Of a DNA stretch of 64,000 nt, positions 10,794 to 22,505 are shown piece by piece (position 1 is the first letter of the stretch; the number at the start of each line of letters is the position of its first letter). The stretch lies in NCBI GenBank assembly GCA_965178125.1, contig OZ237747.1, forward strand, positions 1-64,000, given 5' to 3'. Source of the DNA: Bilabrum cf. latius (Eukaryota > Bigyra: Bicosoecida > Bigyra > Bicosoecida). The notes beneath the pieces were generated by a model. The model searched no databases and was not told where the DNA came from. It saw only the letters and a list, made by a program, of their open reading frames with translations. A program made the position numbers and the translations under genes.

Positions 10794-13700
10794 TCACTCC
10801 CCACTTGTTTTTAGAAGCTTCGCTGCTTTCTGCTAGGCTTGGCTCCAGTTGCGTCTCAACGCAGCAAGCGTGCCAAAGATCTCCTTTGGGGATGTCGTCG
10901 CGTCCTGGCGAAGGTACCTAACAAGGCCCGCAAAAGACCGAAGGGCATCGTCATACTCAGCGTTGAGCTGCCTGACGAGCCCCGATGCTTGCTACGTGAA
11001 CAGGGGCAACCGGAGCCTGGCGAGGTGATCCAACTCGGAAGAACTACGAATCGATGCCATCGACAAGGGTTTAGGCGAACCCTGGTGCTGGTCGCCACCA
11101 GAGGGAATGCTTGCGAGGCTTACCCCGGATGCTGCTCGAGCCGGTCGAGTTCCCGCGTTTGAGCCTGGTTCGCTGCTTGCTTCGGCAGCCGTGTCCCCGC
11201 CCACAGCCATCCCCCCTGTCCCGGCCGCGCTGGTCGAGGACTCGGCGCGGATCCGCCCCGACCAGGACCCCTCTGCCCTGATCTGCTCCCGCACGGCCCT
11301 CTCTGCACCCCTAAGCCCGGTGGAGAGCGTCGCTTTCATGGCGTGCAGGTCCTCGAAGGTGAACAGGCTGGCCTCCTGTGCGGAGCCCAGGCTGCTGTCC
11401 ACGTCCAGAGCTGACAGGTGCTATGCACCGGCCCTGGCGGCTGAATCGGCCAAAAACTGCAGGGCGGTAGTCTTGTTGTCGAATGCCTTTGTCTGCCACG
11501 CCGCTTTGACAGAGTCGAGGATGAAGCCCTCGCGCAGCTGCTGGTTCCCATTCATGCGCTCGGCGAGAGACTGCAGTCCAGACAAAAGCTAGCGCAACGC
11601 TCTGCTGCTCCTCGCCCCGGCGATTGCACCATGGATGACCCGCATCTTGCTCCAGCACTCCCACAGCCTTCCTCCGAAGGTGGCTTGGAAGTGCAGCGCG
11701 CTGGCAGAGGCCATCGGGTTGGGCAGCTCCCTTAGCGCGTGCACGAAGCGCTCTGCCTCCGCGAGATCCTCCACCGGCCCAGAATACTGGCGCAGCGTAG
11801 CCAGCTCATCCTGCGTTGGGATGACCGATACTAGCAATTCCAAGCTTTCCACACTGAGCACTCCCAGATGTACCGTATCGACACGAGAAGCAGCTGCCGA
11901 CTCGGTATCACGGCACCCAGAAGTTGCCGCGATGACAGTGTCCTTCCCAGCAGATGAGAGCACGCACGTTAGCTCCCGTAGGCAAGTTGCTAGCACCCGC
12001 GGCTCGTGCTTTAATCGCTTGAGGGCAATCCCAAGATTGGTAGCTCGTTTGAAGTCCAGCAAGCGCACCTTGCCCTGCTTACCTGCCGTGGAAGAGCCAC
12101 CTGGTTTTGGCCCGCTGCCGAGTGCCCCCGTCCTTTTCTTGGATTTCTTCTTCCTAGTCATGGTAAACAGCTTCTCGAATAGCGACTTATCGAACCCTGG
12201 GATTAATTCGGCTAATCCTGACGGCTTGGGCCCCCTGATCGATTGGGAAGTAGCCACATCGTTCACCCACACACACTCCGCAGGTGCTGCTCGGACGGCT
12301 GCCTTCGAAACTGGCTTCAAAAAGAGCCTGCGCCTGACTAGCTTCCGCTCTTGCCGTTTCTGCTGCGCCCGGGCTTGGATCTTCCACTGAGCAAATGAGA
12401 AGCCGTGGAATCGCTTCGGAAGTGGCTTCTTTGGATCGCAATCCAGCACATCCGGAATGACGTTGGCAGCTTGCATGGCCTCAGCAATAACTTTACGCGG
12501 CTCCCCAGCCGCCAGTTGCTGGAAGAACGGACCGTAGCTGCTGTGCTTGGACAGGACAACCGTGAGATCCTCAGTGCTTGCCTTGGCGCGTGTGCCTTCG
12601 GCTGATTCGGCAGCCTTAAACGTTCCAGTTGGCACGGGCTTGTCCGGATCCAAATCTGCCAAATCTACATCAATACCCTCCGCTCGCATCTTTGCTTCAA
12701 CTGCTCCCATCGGAACTCGCATTTTAAGCATGCGGAAAAACCGTGCAAGCTTCGGATGATCTCTGGCTGGCCCAGTGAAGCTATCTTCGACCGCTTGGGT
12801 AGGTCGGCGTGAATCCATGCTCTTGCGACTACCCCCAGTCTTGCCACCCCTGTTCCGGATCTCTGCAAGGAGCCCTGACATGGGCCCAGCAGATTTGGTC
12901 TATGCAGTAGACTCATTTAGCACGACTGGTGGTCTACCTGGCCTGCCCGGCCCACTTGCTGGAGGCCTACCTGGCCTACCTGGCCTGCCCGGTCCACTTG
13001 CTGGAGGCCTACCTGGCCTACCTGGCCTGCCCGGTCCACTTGCTGGAGGCCTACCTGGCCTACCTGGCCTGCCCGGCCTGCCCGGTCCACTTGCTGGAGG
13101 CCTACCCGGCCTGCCCGGCCCACTTGCTGGTGGCCTACCTGGCCTGCCCGGTCCACTTGCTGGAGGCCTACCTGGCCTGCCCGGCCTGCCCGGTCCACTT
13201 GCTGGTGGCCTGCCTGGCCTGCCCGGTCCACTTGCTGGTGGCCTGCCTGGCCTGCCCGGTCCACTTGCTGGTGGTCTGCCCGGTGTACCCGAAGCGACTA
13301 GCTAACCCGAACCAGCCGCGTCGCTAGCCCGCTCAATGGACTACAATGCACCTCCACTCAGTGTTGGAATATCGCGGCTACTTGCCTATGTGGAGGTGCT
13401 GACTGCAAGTTGTGATTGCATCGACGCATCTCCACCTGTTGCTTTCTGGTCTTGCGACAACCCTAACATGCTTGCTGGCGGGGCAGGCTTGTGCCGACTC
13501 GGTGGAGCTGGTGGTTGCACGCTCAGATTGGAAGCTGCGACCACATGCAATGTACGCTTAGCACCACCTGAAAATGCAGCAAAAGAAGTTTCATGTTTCC
13601 CTATAGCCAGTCTTGATTCCTTCAGCACCTGGAGTACTCGATGTGCAGCTCTCGCACTGGCCATCGCATGGCTGACTTGGACATCTCTACCGGTGTCTTG

Positions 13701-16364
13701 CTACACTCGCGTGCTAATCAACTTAGCTGACTCCTCCAGGCTGACCGCGCCGTCGTCTATTTGCAAGATTGCTGGAAGCAAATCAACCTCCATCCCTAAA
13801 ACAGCGGCTGCTGCGGCTGCGGCAGCAATCGCGGCAGGCGGTCTCACCGCCTGGACGGTTCTAGAGGAGTCCGCAGCGCCTGATGTTCCTGCCGCAAATG
13901 CCGCTTTTGCATCCATTCCATCTGAAATCTGACGAACTAGGCGTTCAATAGCAGGTCGACTTCCTTCCGGGCATTGCTGCTTCCAGTCACGCAGCAGCTT
14001 GTTGATGTCAGGTGCAAGTGATGCGTGCAGGTCTGACGCAGATGGCGAGCGGTGTGCGTGGAACACCACGCTTTGCTGAAGCCCCCTTTCATCACCTAAT
14101 TCACTAGCGCCCCCCCTTCCTTCGAGTCCATCCTCATATCCATGTTTGAGGCTAGGCGAAAATGTGCTTTCAAGCGCTTCGATAGCTCTTCGGGAAGTGG
14201 ACTCAGCGGGTTGAGGCGTGTGCATACCGCTTTCCAGCTGTTGCGAAGCAGCGGCGGTCGGCGATGCAAAGCCGCTTTCTTCACTAGATTGTGCTTGTGA
14301 TGCCGAGTCGATCCGGCCTTGAACCGTATGCAAAGCGTGAAACAGTGGCTGGAGTATCCTGCGAGCCTCTCGCTACGCCTCAAGGGCCGGGGCAGACGCA
14401 AACAGTCGAGCACGTGGATCCCTGCTGGCTGCTTGAATCGGCGACACTACTGCATTTCTGGACTGCAAAAGCCTTAACAGGCATTCTGCATCACGTTGAC
14501 TGATGGCAGGCGGCGGTTTGTCTGTGCGTGCATCATGCAGCTGCACGGGATCTGTGCTCGCGAGACCATGGCGGCTACGCCCATCCGTACTGATTGCTTG
14601 GTCTGACTGCAGGCCTGAGGTTGATGACGATTCGCTTGGAATACCAGCTGCACTGGGTGGGAGTGACTCTATTGGATCCTGAGCAGAACTAGCTGATTGG
14701 AACGCAGCGCCATCGTCGTCGCCAGGCCCGGCGCTTCCTTCCGACTTGAGCGGCATGGACCCGATTCCAGACAGGAAGGGGTCTCGCAGCAGCTCGGCGG
14801 CCCCAATCATCGAGTTCCTGGATCGCTACAGGGCAACTACCATCGCTGCTTCGCTTACTTCGGGGAAGGAGTGCCTGAGCGTCATGATGCCGCCCACGTC
14901 AGGAAACACGTGGTGGGTCGAGCTCATCACGCTGATCCCAGTCTGCAACGCCTGTGTTCCGGCTAGTCCCGTCCATCGGTCAAGAGAAAACTGCCCCTAT
15001 TGCTCCATTTCGGCCAGCAAATCGCCAGGGGCCGCTCTGAGAATGAGGTTCATCTCGAAATCCCTGGCTGGCACGAGATCAGCGCGGAATATGTCGACGT
15101 GGTCCTCCCTCAAGGGGATCACCTCCAGCTGGCCGGATGGAAGCATTGAGGTGTGCAGTGCAAAACGAGCAAGAAGACCGTCCGTGCTACCGCCGTGTGA
15201 TTCTCGATAGCGGCTGCTTTTCCTCTTCAACCGGGGGCCCCCTCCCATGGTTCGACCAGCGCTGCCGCCCCCTTGTGCCCGGCTGCTCCCCGCACCACTA
15301 GAAGGGCCGATCTCAGGATCGTCATCCGACCAAGCACCCACGCTTGATTCATCGCTTTCGCTGCCCGTGCCACTAGATGACCCTGCATCTGCTGCTGCAG
15401 CGCGCCTGAGCCGCCGTCGCATGCGTGCCCCCGCCGCATGGAGCAGCTCGGCTGGAGCACGCAGGTGAATCTGGACATCGCCACACACAGGCCGACCGAC
15501 ATCAACAACTAGAAGGCCTTCCATCCAACCGACCGTGGCCCCCCCGTCTGCCCCAGATGCCGCCTCCTGTTCCAGAGGGTCGGCAGAGCCGCGTGCCTGG
15601 GCACCACTGGCAGCACGCACTTCCTAGCGCTGGGGGAGCGACGAAGAATCGAACACTTTCAAACCGTCCTAATAGATTTCAATAAATGGCGGCGGAGCAT
15701 TCAAACCCCCAAGCAGCCCGCCCGCATTGATCAATAGCCTGTCAATTATGTGGACGCGCGGGCGAGACGGTTTCGTAAACAGCGCGCCCAAATTCAGAAG
15801 CAGATACCTCCAGGAGCGCATAAGCTTTAGCGAATCCCTACCCAGCCTCGCACGAGCAAATAGTTGCAAAGATGACGCAGTGTCGTGCCGGATCCCTGCA
15901 AACACAAGGTATGCAGCCACAATGAACCCCGACAGTCGTACGCCGTCCGAGCAGCTGACGATTGCGACGTGTTTAGGGTGCCAACAAAGCCATGCATGCA
16001 GCGAGTAGCAAGCGCTGAAAGTGTCTTTTATGGATGGAACCATTTCCTTGCTATCAGCGCGAAACATGGGACGGAAATGCAGGACTTGGCCGCCTAAGTG
16101 GGCGTTGAAGTCTAGCTCGTCATCGTCGGCGTCGGAAAAGTTAAAAAGCAGGAAGTTATCATCAAACCGCCTTCGAATAATAGCCGACATGCTTTCAATT
16201 GAATTGATACGGCCATCTGCTTCAAACTATCCCATGACATAAATCCTAGGCGTCACCTAGGTGAGGTCCGTGGATTTCTTCGTTTCGTGATGTCTTGACT
16301 AGTGGTGTGGGCCGCTGAGACTCGACTGGCTGGCACCAAATAATCCACCGAACCAAAACGACAT
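10794..16364 (-). CDS. Class-II-type formin: PTEN-like, C2, FH1-like, FH2 (1,856 aa)
   Basis: One uninterrupted frame from ATG at 16364 to TGA at 10794, with 17 TAG codons and no other stop. Residues about 30-230 resemble the tensin/PTEN phosphatase fold ([13 protein letters not shown], then NFLLFNFSD). The P-loop reads CSDGVRLSG at 138-146: it keeps Cys but has Leu where the CX5R arginine belongs and Ser before Cys, so it is probably inactive. A C2-like region follows (about 249-456, [19 protein letters not shown]). A Pro/Gly/Arg tandem region (about 1026-1144) sits at the FH1 position. Two motifs like the WASH-complex CCDC53 repeat (1204-1245, 1275-1315) precede FH2 (about 1365-1790). FH2 ends in the typical [13 protein letters not shown] segment. 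Family knowledge: FH2 nucleates and caps actin filaments, and the PTEN-C2 part targets membranes in plant class II formins. Divergent from the W2 gene. Confidence 0.88.
12930..13290. repeat. Minisatellite encoding the formin FH1-like tract
   Basis: Tandem units of about 27-36 bp (core CCACTTGCTGG plus one to three CTGCCC/CTACCT blocks) read [11 protein letters not shown] on the coding (minus) strand. Unit number and internal doublets vary, as expected for a slippage-prone tract. It lacks long polyproline runs, so profilin binding is uncertain. Confidence 0.8.
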
Positions 16365-16588
16365 ATCAGGCCATCGAGTATGCCTTCAATACATCCATTT
16401 TTGTTGTAGTTTCAATGCTTTGCCAACGGTTTGAAGTGAGGTGCAGTTTCACACAACAAAATCGTACTTTACCAAGCAGCCCCAAAGAACAGCCCTGGCA
16501 CAGGAAGACAGCACAAGACAATAGGAAGCCTACCAAGTCACTTGAAGTGATTCCAGATAACAAGTTAAGGGATAGTAGAGAAAGAGAT

Positions 16589-19207
16589 ATGTCATCATGG
16601 AGAGGAGCTGCGTGAGTTGTCGCGATGCAGTTTGATTTTGAACACGTCTCTCGATAGCAAAAGTTTTGGCCACAGCCGGTGATGATATCATAGAATTCGG
16701 TCTAGCTCTTGCATTTGCTGCGTATTGCAGGTCCCGCGGAGCCCCAGCCGGCGCTTCTGGGGAAGGCAAGTTCCCAAAGCGTTCTGGCGGGCAGTCTGCT
16801 TTCGGCGGCAGCAAGAGCGGCAGGGGTGGGCCCCGCGATGGAGCCGCGCCAGAGTCAAAAAGTGCGTTTGGATCGTCTCCCCGACCATCTGGTGGAAGCA
16901 AGTTTGGCGGTAAGGGGACATCGGAGCGTTCGGCATGGGCAGAGAGAGGCAGTCGCCCGGCAGGGCGACAGGAAGCACCCTCTGCATTCCAGACTCGCAC
17001 GGTCGGCCCTAGTGCCGCAAAGCCAGTTGGGGGAAGGCAATTTGAGACATCATCTGCATTCGGGGGATCGAAGCGGTCAGCCGATGATGCGCCGAAATCG
17101 GCGTTCGGAGGTTCAAAGCGGCAGGAGACTGACGCTTCTCGATCGGCATTCGGGAGCAGCCGCCGCCCCCCCGCGGGCGACTCGCCAGCTTTCTCCAGTC
17201 GAAGGGCGGATGCCCCGCAGGCGTCATCTGCGTTCGGCAAGCGACCACCTGCAACGGCTGGTAGCAGCGCATTCGGTACTGCCAGGGCGGCCGGGAAACC
17301 GGCGGATGCGGGGGGATTGTTCAGCAGCAAGCGACCGGCGCAGGATGGGGGATCGAGCGCGTTCGGTAGATAGCGGCCCAGCCGTGGTGCGCCCGACGCT
17401 GGAGGTATCTTCGGGTCAAGCCGGCCCTCGCAGGACCGAGGTGGCAGCACTGCCTTCGGGTCCTCCCGCCCCTCGCAAGACTAGGCGAGCAGCGTCTTTG
17501 GGTCGTCCAAGCCTCGTCAAGGAGGTGCTTCTGGCGGGACGTTCGGCTCATCCAGGTTCGGCTCGTCCCGCGGCGGCTCGAATGCAGGCGTGCCCGAGGA
17601 GGTGGTGGAGGAGGTGCAGCAGGTGGCAGTGCCCAAGGCCCTGCAGAACGCGCAGAAGCAGGCAGGCGCTTCCTCGGCCGATGTGTCGGTGCAGAAGGGC
17701 CCGACTGCGGACAGGAAGTTGCTCGAGGAGGCCGCTCAGCTCAGCCCGAGCGTGGCGATGTCAACATTGAAGGCTAGCGTGGACGGCATGCTCCGTGATT
17801 TGGCAACCACCATGGACGTGGATGGGGCTGTGCGGCAAATCGTGGATGCCGCCAGGGGGTCTGGTATGGCAGAGTTCCGCTCGGAGCTGGTGCGCATGTC
17901 AGCGCGTTTCGCTGCCGATGCAGACAACGCTGCTGTTCGCGTGCGTGCGGCCCAGCTGTTCCGCGTGCTATTGGAGGGGGCCTCTGCGCAGGAGCGAGAG
18001 GCAGCCCGCAAAGCCGAGCGCAGGGCCAAGAAGGGCAGGAAGGGCGCCAAGGGAGGGGCGACGGGGGAGCGCGCTTTGTCCAAGGAACAGATGGAGCCGC
18101 TTGTGAACCTGGTGCAGGTGTGCACTGGCATCGAGTCAGTGGATGCCTAGATCGGGGAGGGAGCAGGAGCTGGCGCAGCTTCAGGAGCCGGAGAAGAGGA
18201 TGCCGCGAGCCGCAGGATGCACCTGGCGCAAACACTGGCGATTCTTGTGCAAGACGGCGTGTTGGATCGCCGGGGCGTGCCAAGCGAGGGCACGCGGGAT
18301 CTCCTGAAGCTTGCGGGCGTGCGCGGCGTGGTCGATCCTGCCGTGGCGGCCGCATCTGGCATTGATAGCGCATCGGCCGAGCAGATAGCTAAGGAGACCG
18401 TGGATGACTCTGCCAGGGGCAAGGATGCTCTGGCGGCGCTGCAGACACGCCTGACAAAGTATGAGGAGGCCGGCTTCGTCTTCCCTGAGGCGGACATTGC
18501 TGGAGCTCTCATGCAAGCAGCAGCACATGTGAGTTTCCGACGCATACCATCCCGCCCGTCTCGCACTGCGCATGCCTGCCGTTCCTATTGATGCATACCA
18601 TAGCACACCGAAGTGGCGGACCCTAAAAGGGCTACGATCAGAGCTTGGTCCGCCGCGCGATTGAGGATACCCCGTGCTTTCCTAAGGGTCTGAAGGAATG
18701 GCTGCGAGTTTGCAGTTGTCATCCGTGCGCCTTCTTGCTAGCATTATACCTCTTCTGACAGTTTGCAGCTTTGCACTCTCTCCGTCTTTGCATCCTTCGC
18801 AGCACGCGCTCGCCAACGGAGAGCTCACGGTGAAAGCGCCCTGGCTCGGTGAGTCTGCCTTTGGGGCGCTCTTCGAGGAGTTGCTGTGGGAGAAGACTGG
18901 AAGCGCGTCCGCAGGGCTGCATGCTTTGCAGGGAGTGCTACACGAGGCCGATTTCCCCCCTCACGTGCTGGAGGGCACCATGCTAAAGCTGTACCGGGAG
19001 GAGATAGTGGAGGACAAAGATTTCTTGCTCTGGGCCTCGGATACGACTAATGAGACGGCTGGCAAGTCCCGTGCGCTCTCGCAGCTGCCCAGGTTCTTGC
19101 AGCGAGTGAAGGAGGACATGGAAGAGGATGAAGAAGAGGATAGTGATGATGATGAGGGGGCGGACTCCGGCGAGAGCGATGCAGAGGAGGACGACGACGA
19201 GGAGTAA
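16589..19207 (+). CDS. W2-domain translation-initiation-factor-like protein with FG repeats (741 aa)
   Basis: Three exons: 16589-16611, 16731-18528, 18803-19207, with GT-AG introns in matching phases; three TAG read as Gln. Residues about 8-270 carry repeated SAFG/SxFGSS/SSKR blocks. A helical middle part follows, without a recognisable MIF4G core. The C-terminus is a good W2 (eIF5C) match: KAPWLG, a L-Y-R-E-E-I-V-E-D-K-D-F-L-L-W segment, then an acidic tail ending in TAA. In eIF4G, eIF5 and eIF2B-epsilon the W2 domain binds partner initiation factors. I infer an eIF4G-like or W2 adaptor role; which family is open. Intron 2 (274 bp) is the longest seen and contains an 8-bp inverted repeat. 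Confidence 0.7.
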
Positions 19208-19372
19208 ATTGAATCAGCCTGATAATTCAGAGTGCATGATACGCGACAGAATAAAACACGGAATGGATCCAATTTGAATTCACATAAACTCCCAATTCCG
19301 ATTGGTCTCTCAGTGCGAAAGACGAAGCTGCTGTGCTGTAGCAAGTGCTGCCGCTCGTACACCTCGTCGATC

Positions 19373-20371
19373 TTAGCCCATCTTCATCGAAGCTAGCAAA
19401 TTCTGTTGCTTGGCATCATTGATGAAGTCGGCTATTTCCTACACATCATCCAAGAGATCTACACACGGTATAGATAACACCTGGGGCCTCGCATTGACAT
19501 CGACGAAGCAGATATTGAGAGTGTCTATGCTACCACAGCTTGTCGGACTGAACTGGACCTCTACATCTGCCCTAGACAAGTACATATTTTCGATAGTCAT
19601 GTCCAACAGGCTAAGAAGCTGCTAGTACCTAACAACAACATCGCCAGACTTGAAAACAAGCACCCCTTCTTGAAACTCCCCGTTTTGTAGTCGTCTGCTG
19701 TGCTCGTCGCGGGCTAGGTACGCCAAGTACACGCAGTAAGCGCATGCTCCTACCCTGCAAATACACAAGCACGGTTGTAACGAAGTCAATGTCTCTCCAA
19801 GATAGGCTAAGCGGGGCTCGATACGATTGCGATACAGTCCCAGTGGCTTATCCTCACATGGCTAGACACCCCACAACCAAGAGGCCTGCCCGGGCTCCAC
19901 CCGAGCTGGCAGCACCAACACTTATGAGCAGAATGCCAAGTGCTGCGCCGCCCCAGGCTGAGTACCAGAAAGCAGGCGGATACCGCAAAGCTGCCTAGAA
20001 TACCTGCAGGAGGATACATTAAGGCTTCGAGGTGGCATCCGGCTTGCGTAACCACGGAAACAAATACAATTTGCACAACCAGCCCGAAATAACATTGTCA
20101 GAAAGGATAGCTGTGGCTAGGATCTGTGTGAGGACACCGGTGCAGCCGGTTGGGACAAATGAACGATGCTAACATGGGTACCATCGGGTAGTATTTCGTC
20201 TCTAGGTTCCGCATCAAACTCATCAAGCAAGTTTTCGGCTATTGCCATAAGTTCAGGGATGCCTTCGATGCGATCGTGAAATTGTTTTAATCCTGTATCT
20301 GATTTATCTTCAATCATCTTCGTTACTGTACAATGCATTGCATTGCACTCTAGCTGTGGGTTCTGATCCAT
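19373..20371 (-). CDS. Predicted membrane protein (about 250 aa), unknown
   Basis: Proposed exons on the minus strand are 20371-20138, 19994-19858 and 19754-19373; phases agree and introns are 143 and 103 bp. The last splice is clear; the first donor and acceptor are less certain. Residues 1-78 are soluble and acidic. The middle exon is strongly hydrophobic (SAWGGAALGILLISVG, LLVVGCLAMVGACAYCVYLAY), giving two membrane spans. The C-terminal 120 residues are soluble (FQEGVLVFKSGDVVVRYQQL). In-frame TAG occurs in the C-terminal exon; stop is TAA. No family recognised. Divergent from the triphosphatase gene (95 bp). Confidence 0.55.
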
Positions 20372-20466
20372 TCTGGCGTCTGACTTTTACTAGACAGAGT
20401 GGCGGTTCTCATCGCTGAGGTGTACAGCGACAGTAGAATGCATGATCATTGAATTTAGTTGCGGTG

Positions 20467-22047
20467 ATGGACGGAACAATGAGTGAATTACGGGGCTTTT
20501 CAATGAAAGATGCTGCCGAGCACGCCTAGCAGCTTGAAGCGGCTGCTAGAAGCTCACATGCCTCCATGATCATGTTGCATGCTCAGCAAGCACCTATGCT
20601 GCAAGGCAAGAAGGCTTTGAATCGAATCATACGAGCACTACTTGATGAGTGGTTGGCTCTAGCTGTGCCACTCGCCACTGCGGCTCCACTACGAACTACA
20701 GTGCCGAAGGGTTGGAATGATGTCCCTGTTCCTGCTGTCCGGATAGGGAGCATATGTGGCATTGATGTGATTGCATGTAAAGCACCTCTGGGGAACAGAT
20801 TCTCTCATAAAGTCCCGAAGAAGCATGCATGGCGCCCTGACCTGGCGGCAACTCTGCGACTGTACTCGATTCGAGCTGTCGTCGATCTAACCCTGGCGCG
20901 GGACCAATCGTACTGTTGCATGAGCGAATTCGGTCCAGGCATCTGTGGGTACTTCAAAGTACCTCTGGAATCACGAAGGAGTGGCGGTCCAGGGACATCC
21001 GAGCTACATCTGGCTGTCGCCTTGCTTCGCCGGGCATGCACCATGTCCGCAGCCCCCCTGGAAGAGCGGGCTGGCACGGCAACACCAAGCGAGACTGGAT
21101 CGAGTATCACAGACAAGGTACAGTGTAAGGCTGTGGGATGCCAGGTGTTCTGGCAGCATGCTGACCAGTGCGTGGGTGCTCGGGAAGCACAGAGCAAGGC
21201 CAGCGTGTCTGCTTCGGCCGTCGGAGTGGGTGCTTGGGAAGCATAGAGCATGGCCAGCGTGCCTGCATCGGCCGCTGCGAAGCAATCTATGCCTACTGAG
21301 TCAAGTACTGCTACCGCCAGATCCGGTCGCTCGGCGCTGTGCTGGTAGCCCCGTTGTATTTCAGGGCATGCGAGGGGGCACGTGTGCAGCATCGCGTCCC
21401 TGCGGCACAGGCTCCTTGAGGCCGATGAGAAGCACGGTAGGAAGCCTGCGGTGCTCCTGCACTGCACCCACGGCATGCACCGGACTGCTCTCGTCTGGTG
21501 CTTGCATAAACTCACTCAGACAGACCGAGCTCCGCTCAACGAATTGGCGGCCTCTAGCACAGGGTAGAAACGAGCTGCTGCTCTGACTGCTGCTTGCGAG
21601 GCGTCAAGCCAAAGACGGTATCAGCCGGTGCCCGCGGGCCCGTCCAGCAGTCGCACCCCTGCGGGTGACACGCCCCGCGAATCTGGGGTAGCAGCTTCAG
21701 ACTCCGCCCCTGGCCCTCGATCCGGGCAGGAGAGTGGCGCATCGCACCGCAGGGGCCTGGAAGAGGGCAGAGGCGTCCCTTTGGTCACGATACCCGCGAA
21801 GAGGAAGGCACAGGACTGCATCGAAATTCAGAGTGCTGGTCCGAAGCCTGAAGCAGCGCGCAAGCGCAGGCGCGTGGAGGATGCCGCCAGCGACAGGCTC
21901 CTGACAATGAGGGAGGCTGCTATGGATGCACTGAAAACCTTTCAGTCTACGAGAGGGTGCCGATTCCAGTGGCCGTTGGAATCCCTAGCCGAGACGTTGG
22001 CACGCGCAGCACTGGCTAGCAACCGTGAGAGGGGTGGATCGTTTTGA
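20467..22047 (+). CDS. Cys-phosphatase-type RNA 5'-triphosphatase, capping-enzyme-like (526 aa)
   Basis: Single frame from ATG 20467 to TGA 22045 with four TAG. The N-terminal half follows the metazoan/plant capping-enzyme triphosphatase pattern: PKGWNDVP, PLGNRFS, VVDLTLARDQSY, GYFKVPL. The catalytic loop HCTHGMHRT (HCxxGxxRT) has Cys at residue 333. Family role: removes the gamma phosphate of nascent pre-mRNA, the first capping step, in the nucleus. Between the two halves is an insertion of about 110 residues containing a tandem duplication (QSKASVSASAVGVGAWE type), in frame and absent from the family. The C-terminus is basic (KRKAQD, RKRRRVED) with no guanylyltransferase KxDG motif, so this looks like a stand-alone triphosphatase or a PIR1/DUSP11-like enzyme. 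The insertion could be an unrecognised intron. Confidence 0.72.
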
Positions 22048-22103
22048 TAGACATCCTTAGGGAATATCAGACAACTGTGCACAAGTCTCCGAACAAGCGC
22101 AGT

Positions 22104-22505
22104 TCAATCATCTTTTCCAGAGGCTTCACCCTGCTTTTCAGCGGCCTCAGCTGCCTCTGAGGTACTCTTTCCCTTCGTTGCTGACCTGGCTGCCATGTAC
22201 TGGTCAAGTTCAGAGTCCATGCGTTTCTTGGCTTGTTCAGGTATCTGTATAAACATGAAAGGAGCGTGCCGTTGGATTCAACAAATGGCGATCACACATG
22301 TGAGCTTGGCATTGGCAAGCTCAGGCGACGTCGCTCACCCTGCTGAAATACTTGTCCAGTTCATCATCAAGGGATTTCGGGTCCGAGTCGGAGCTCTTCC
22401 CAAACAGTGGCTTCCCCTTCGGCTTCACTCTTTTGCCGGATCTTTTCACCGAGCCAGCCTGCGGCATGGAAGTGTTGCCTCCTCTCTTGCGTTCGCGCGG
22501 TTTCT
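22104..22505 (-). CDS. FoP-duplication-domain protein (ALY/CHTOP type), 3' exons
   Basis: Two 3' exons, 22505-22339 and 22244-22104, join in phase 0 across a 94-bp GT-AG intron and end in TGA. The product ends with a basic stretch (KRGGNTSMP, KRSGKRVKPKGK) and the duplicated motif LDDELDKYF ... MDSELDQYM. That motif is typical of the C-terminus of FoP/CHTOP and ALY/REF mRNA-export adaptors, which bind the helicase UAP56. The first of these exons begins with two bases of a split codon after a TTTTTTGCAG acceptor, so an upstream exon is missing from the model. No RRM is visible upstream. Confidence 0.6.

Noticed and set aside
11107-15685. Plus-strand frames of 60-250 codons opposite the formin gene
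   Set aside because: Antisense shadows of a well-supported coding frame.
18615-18654. Possible tRNA at the GGCGGACC...GGTCCGCC stem
   Set aside because: The 8-bp stem encloses only 24 bases, without D- or T-arm features; it lies in an intron. No tRNA, rRNA or CRISPR array was recognised anywhere in the window, though a full tRNA scan was not possible by eye.
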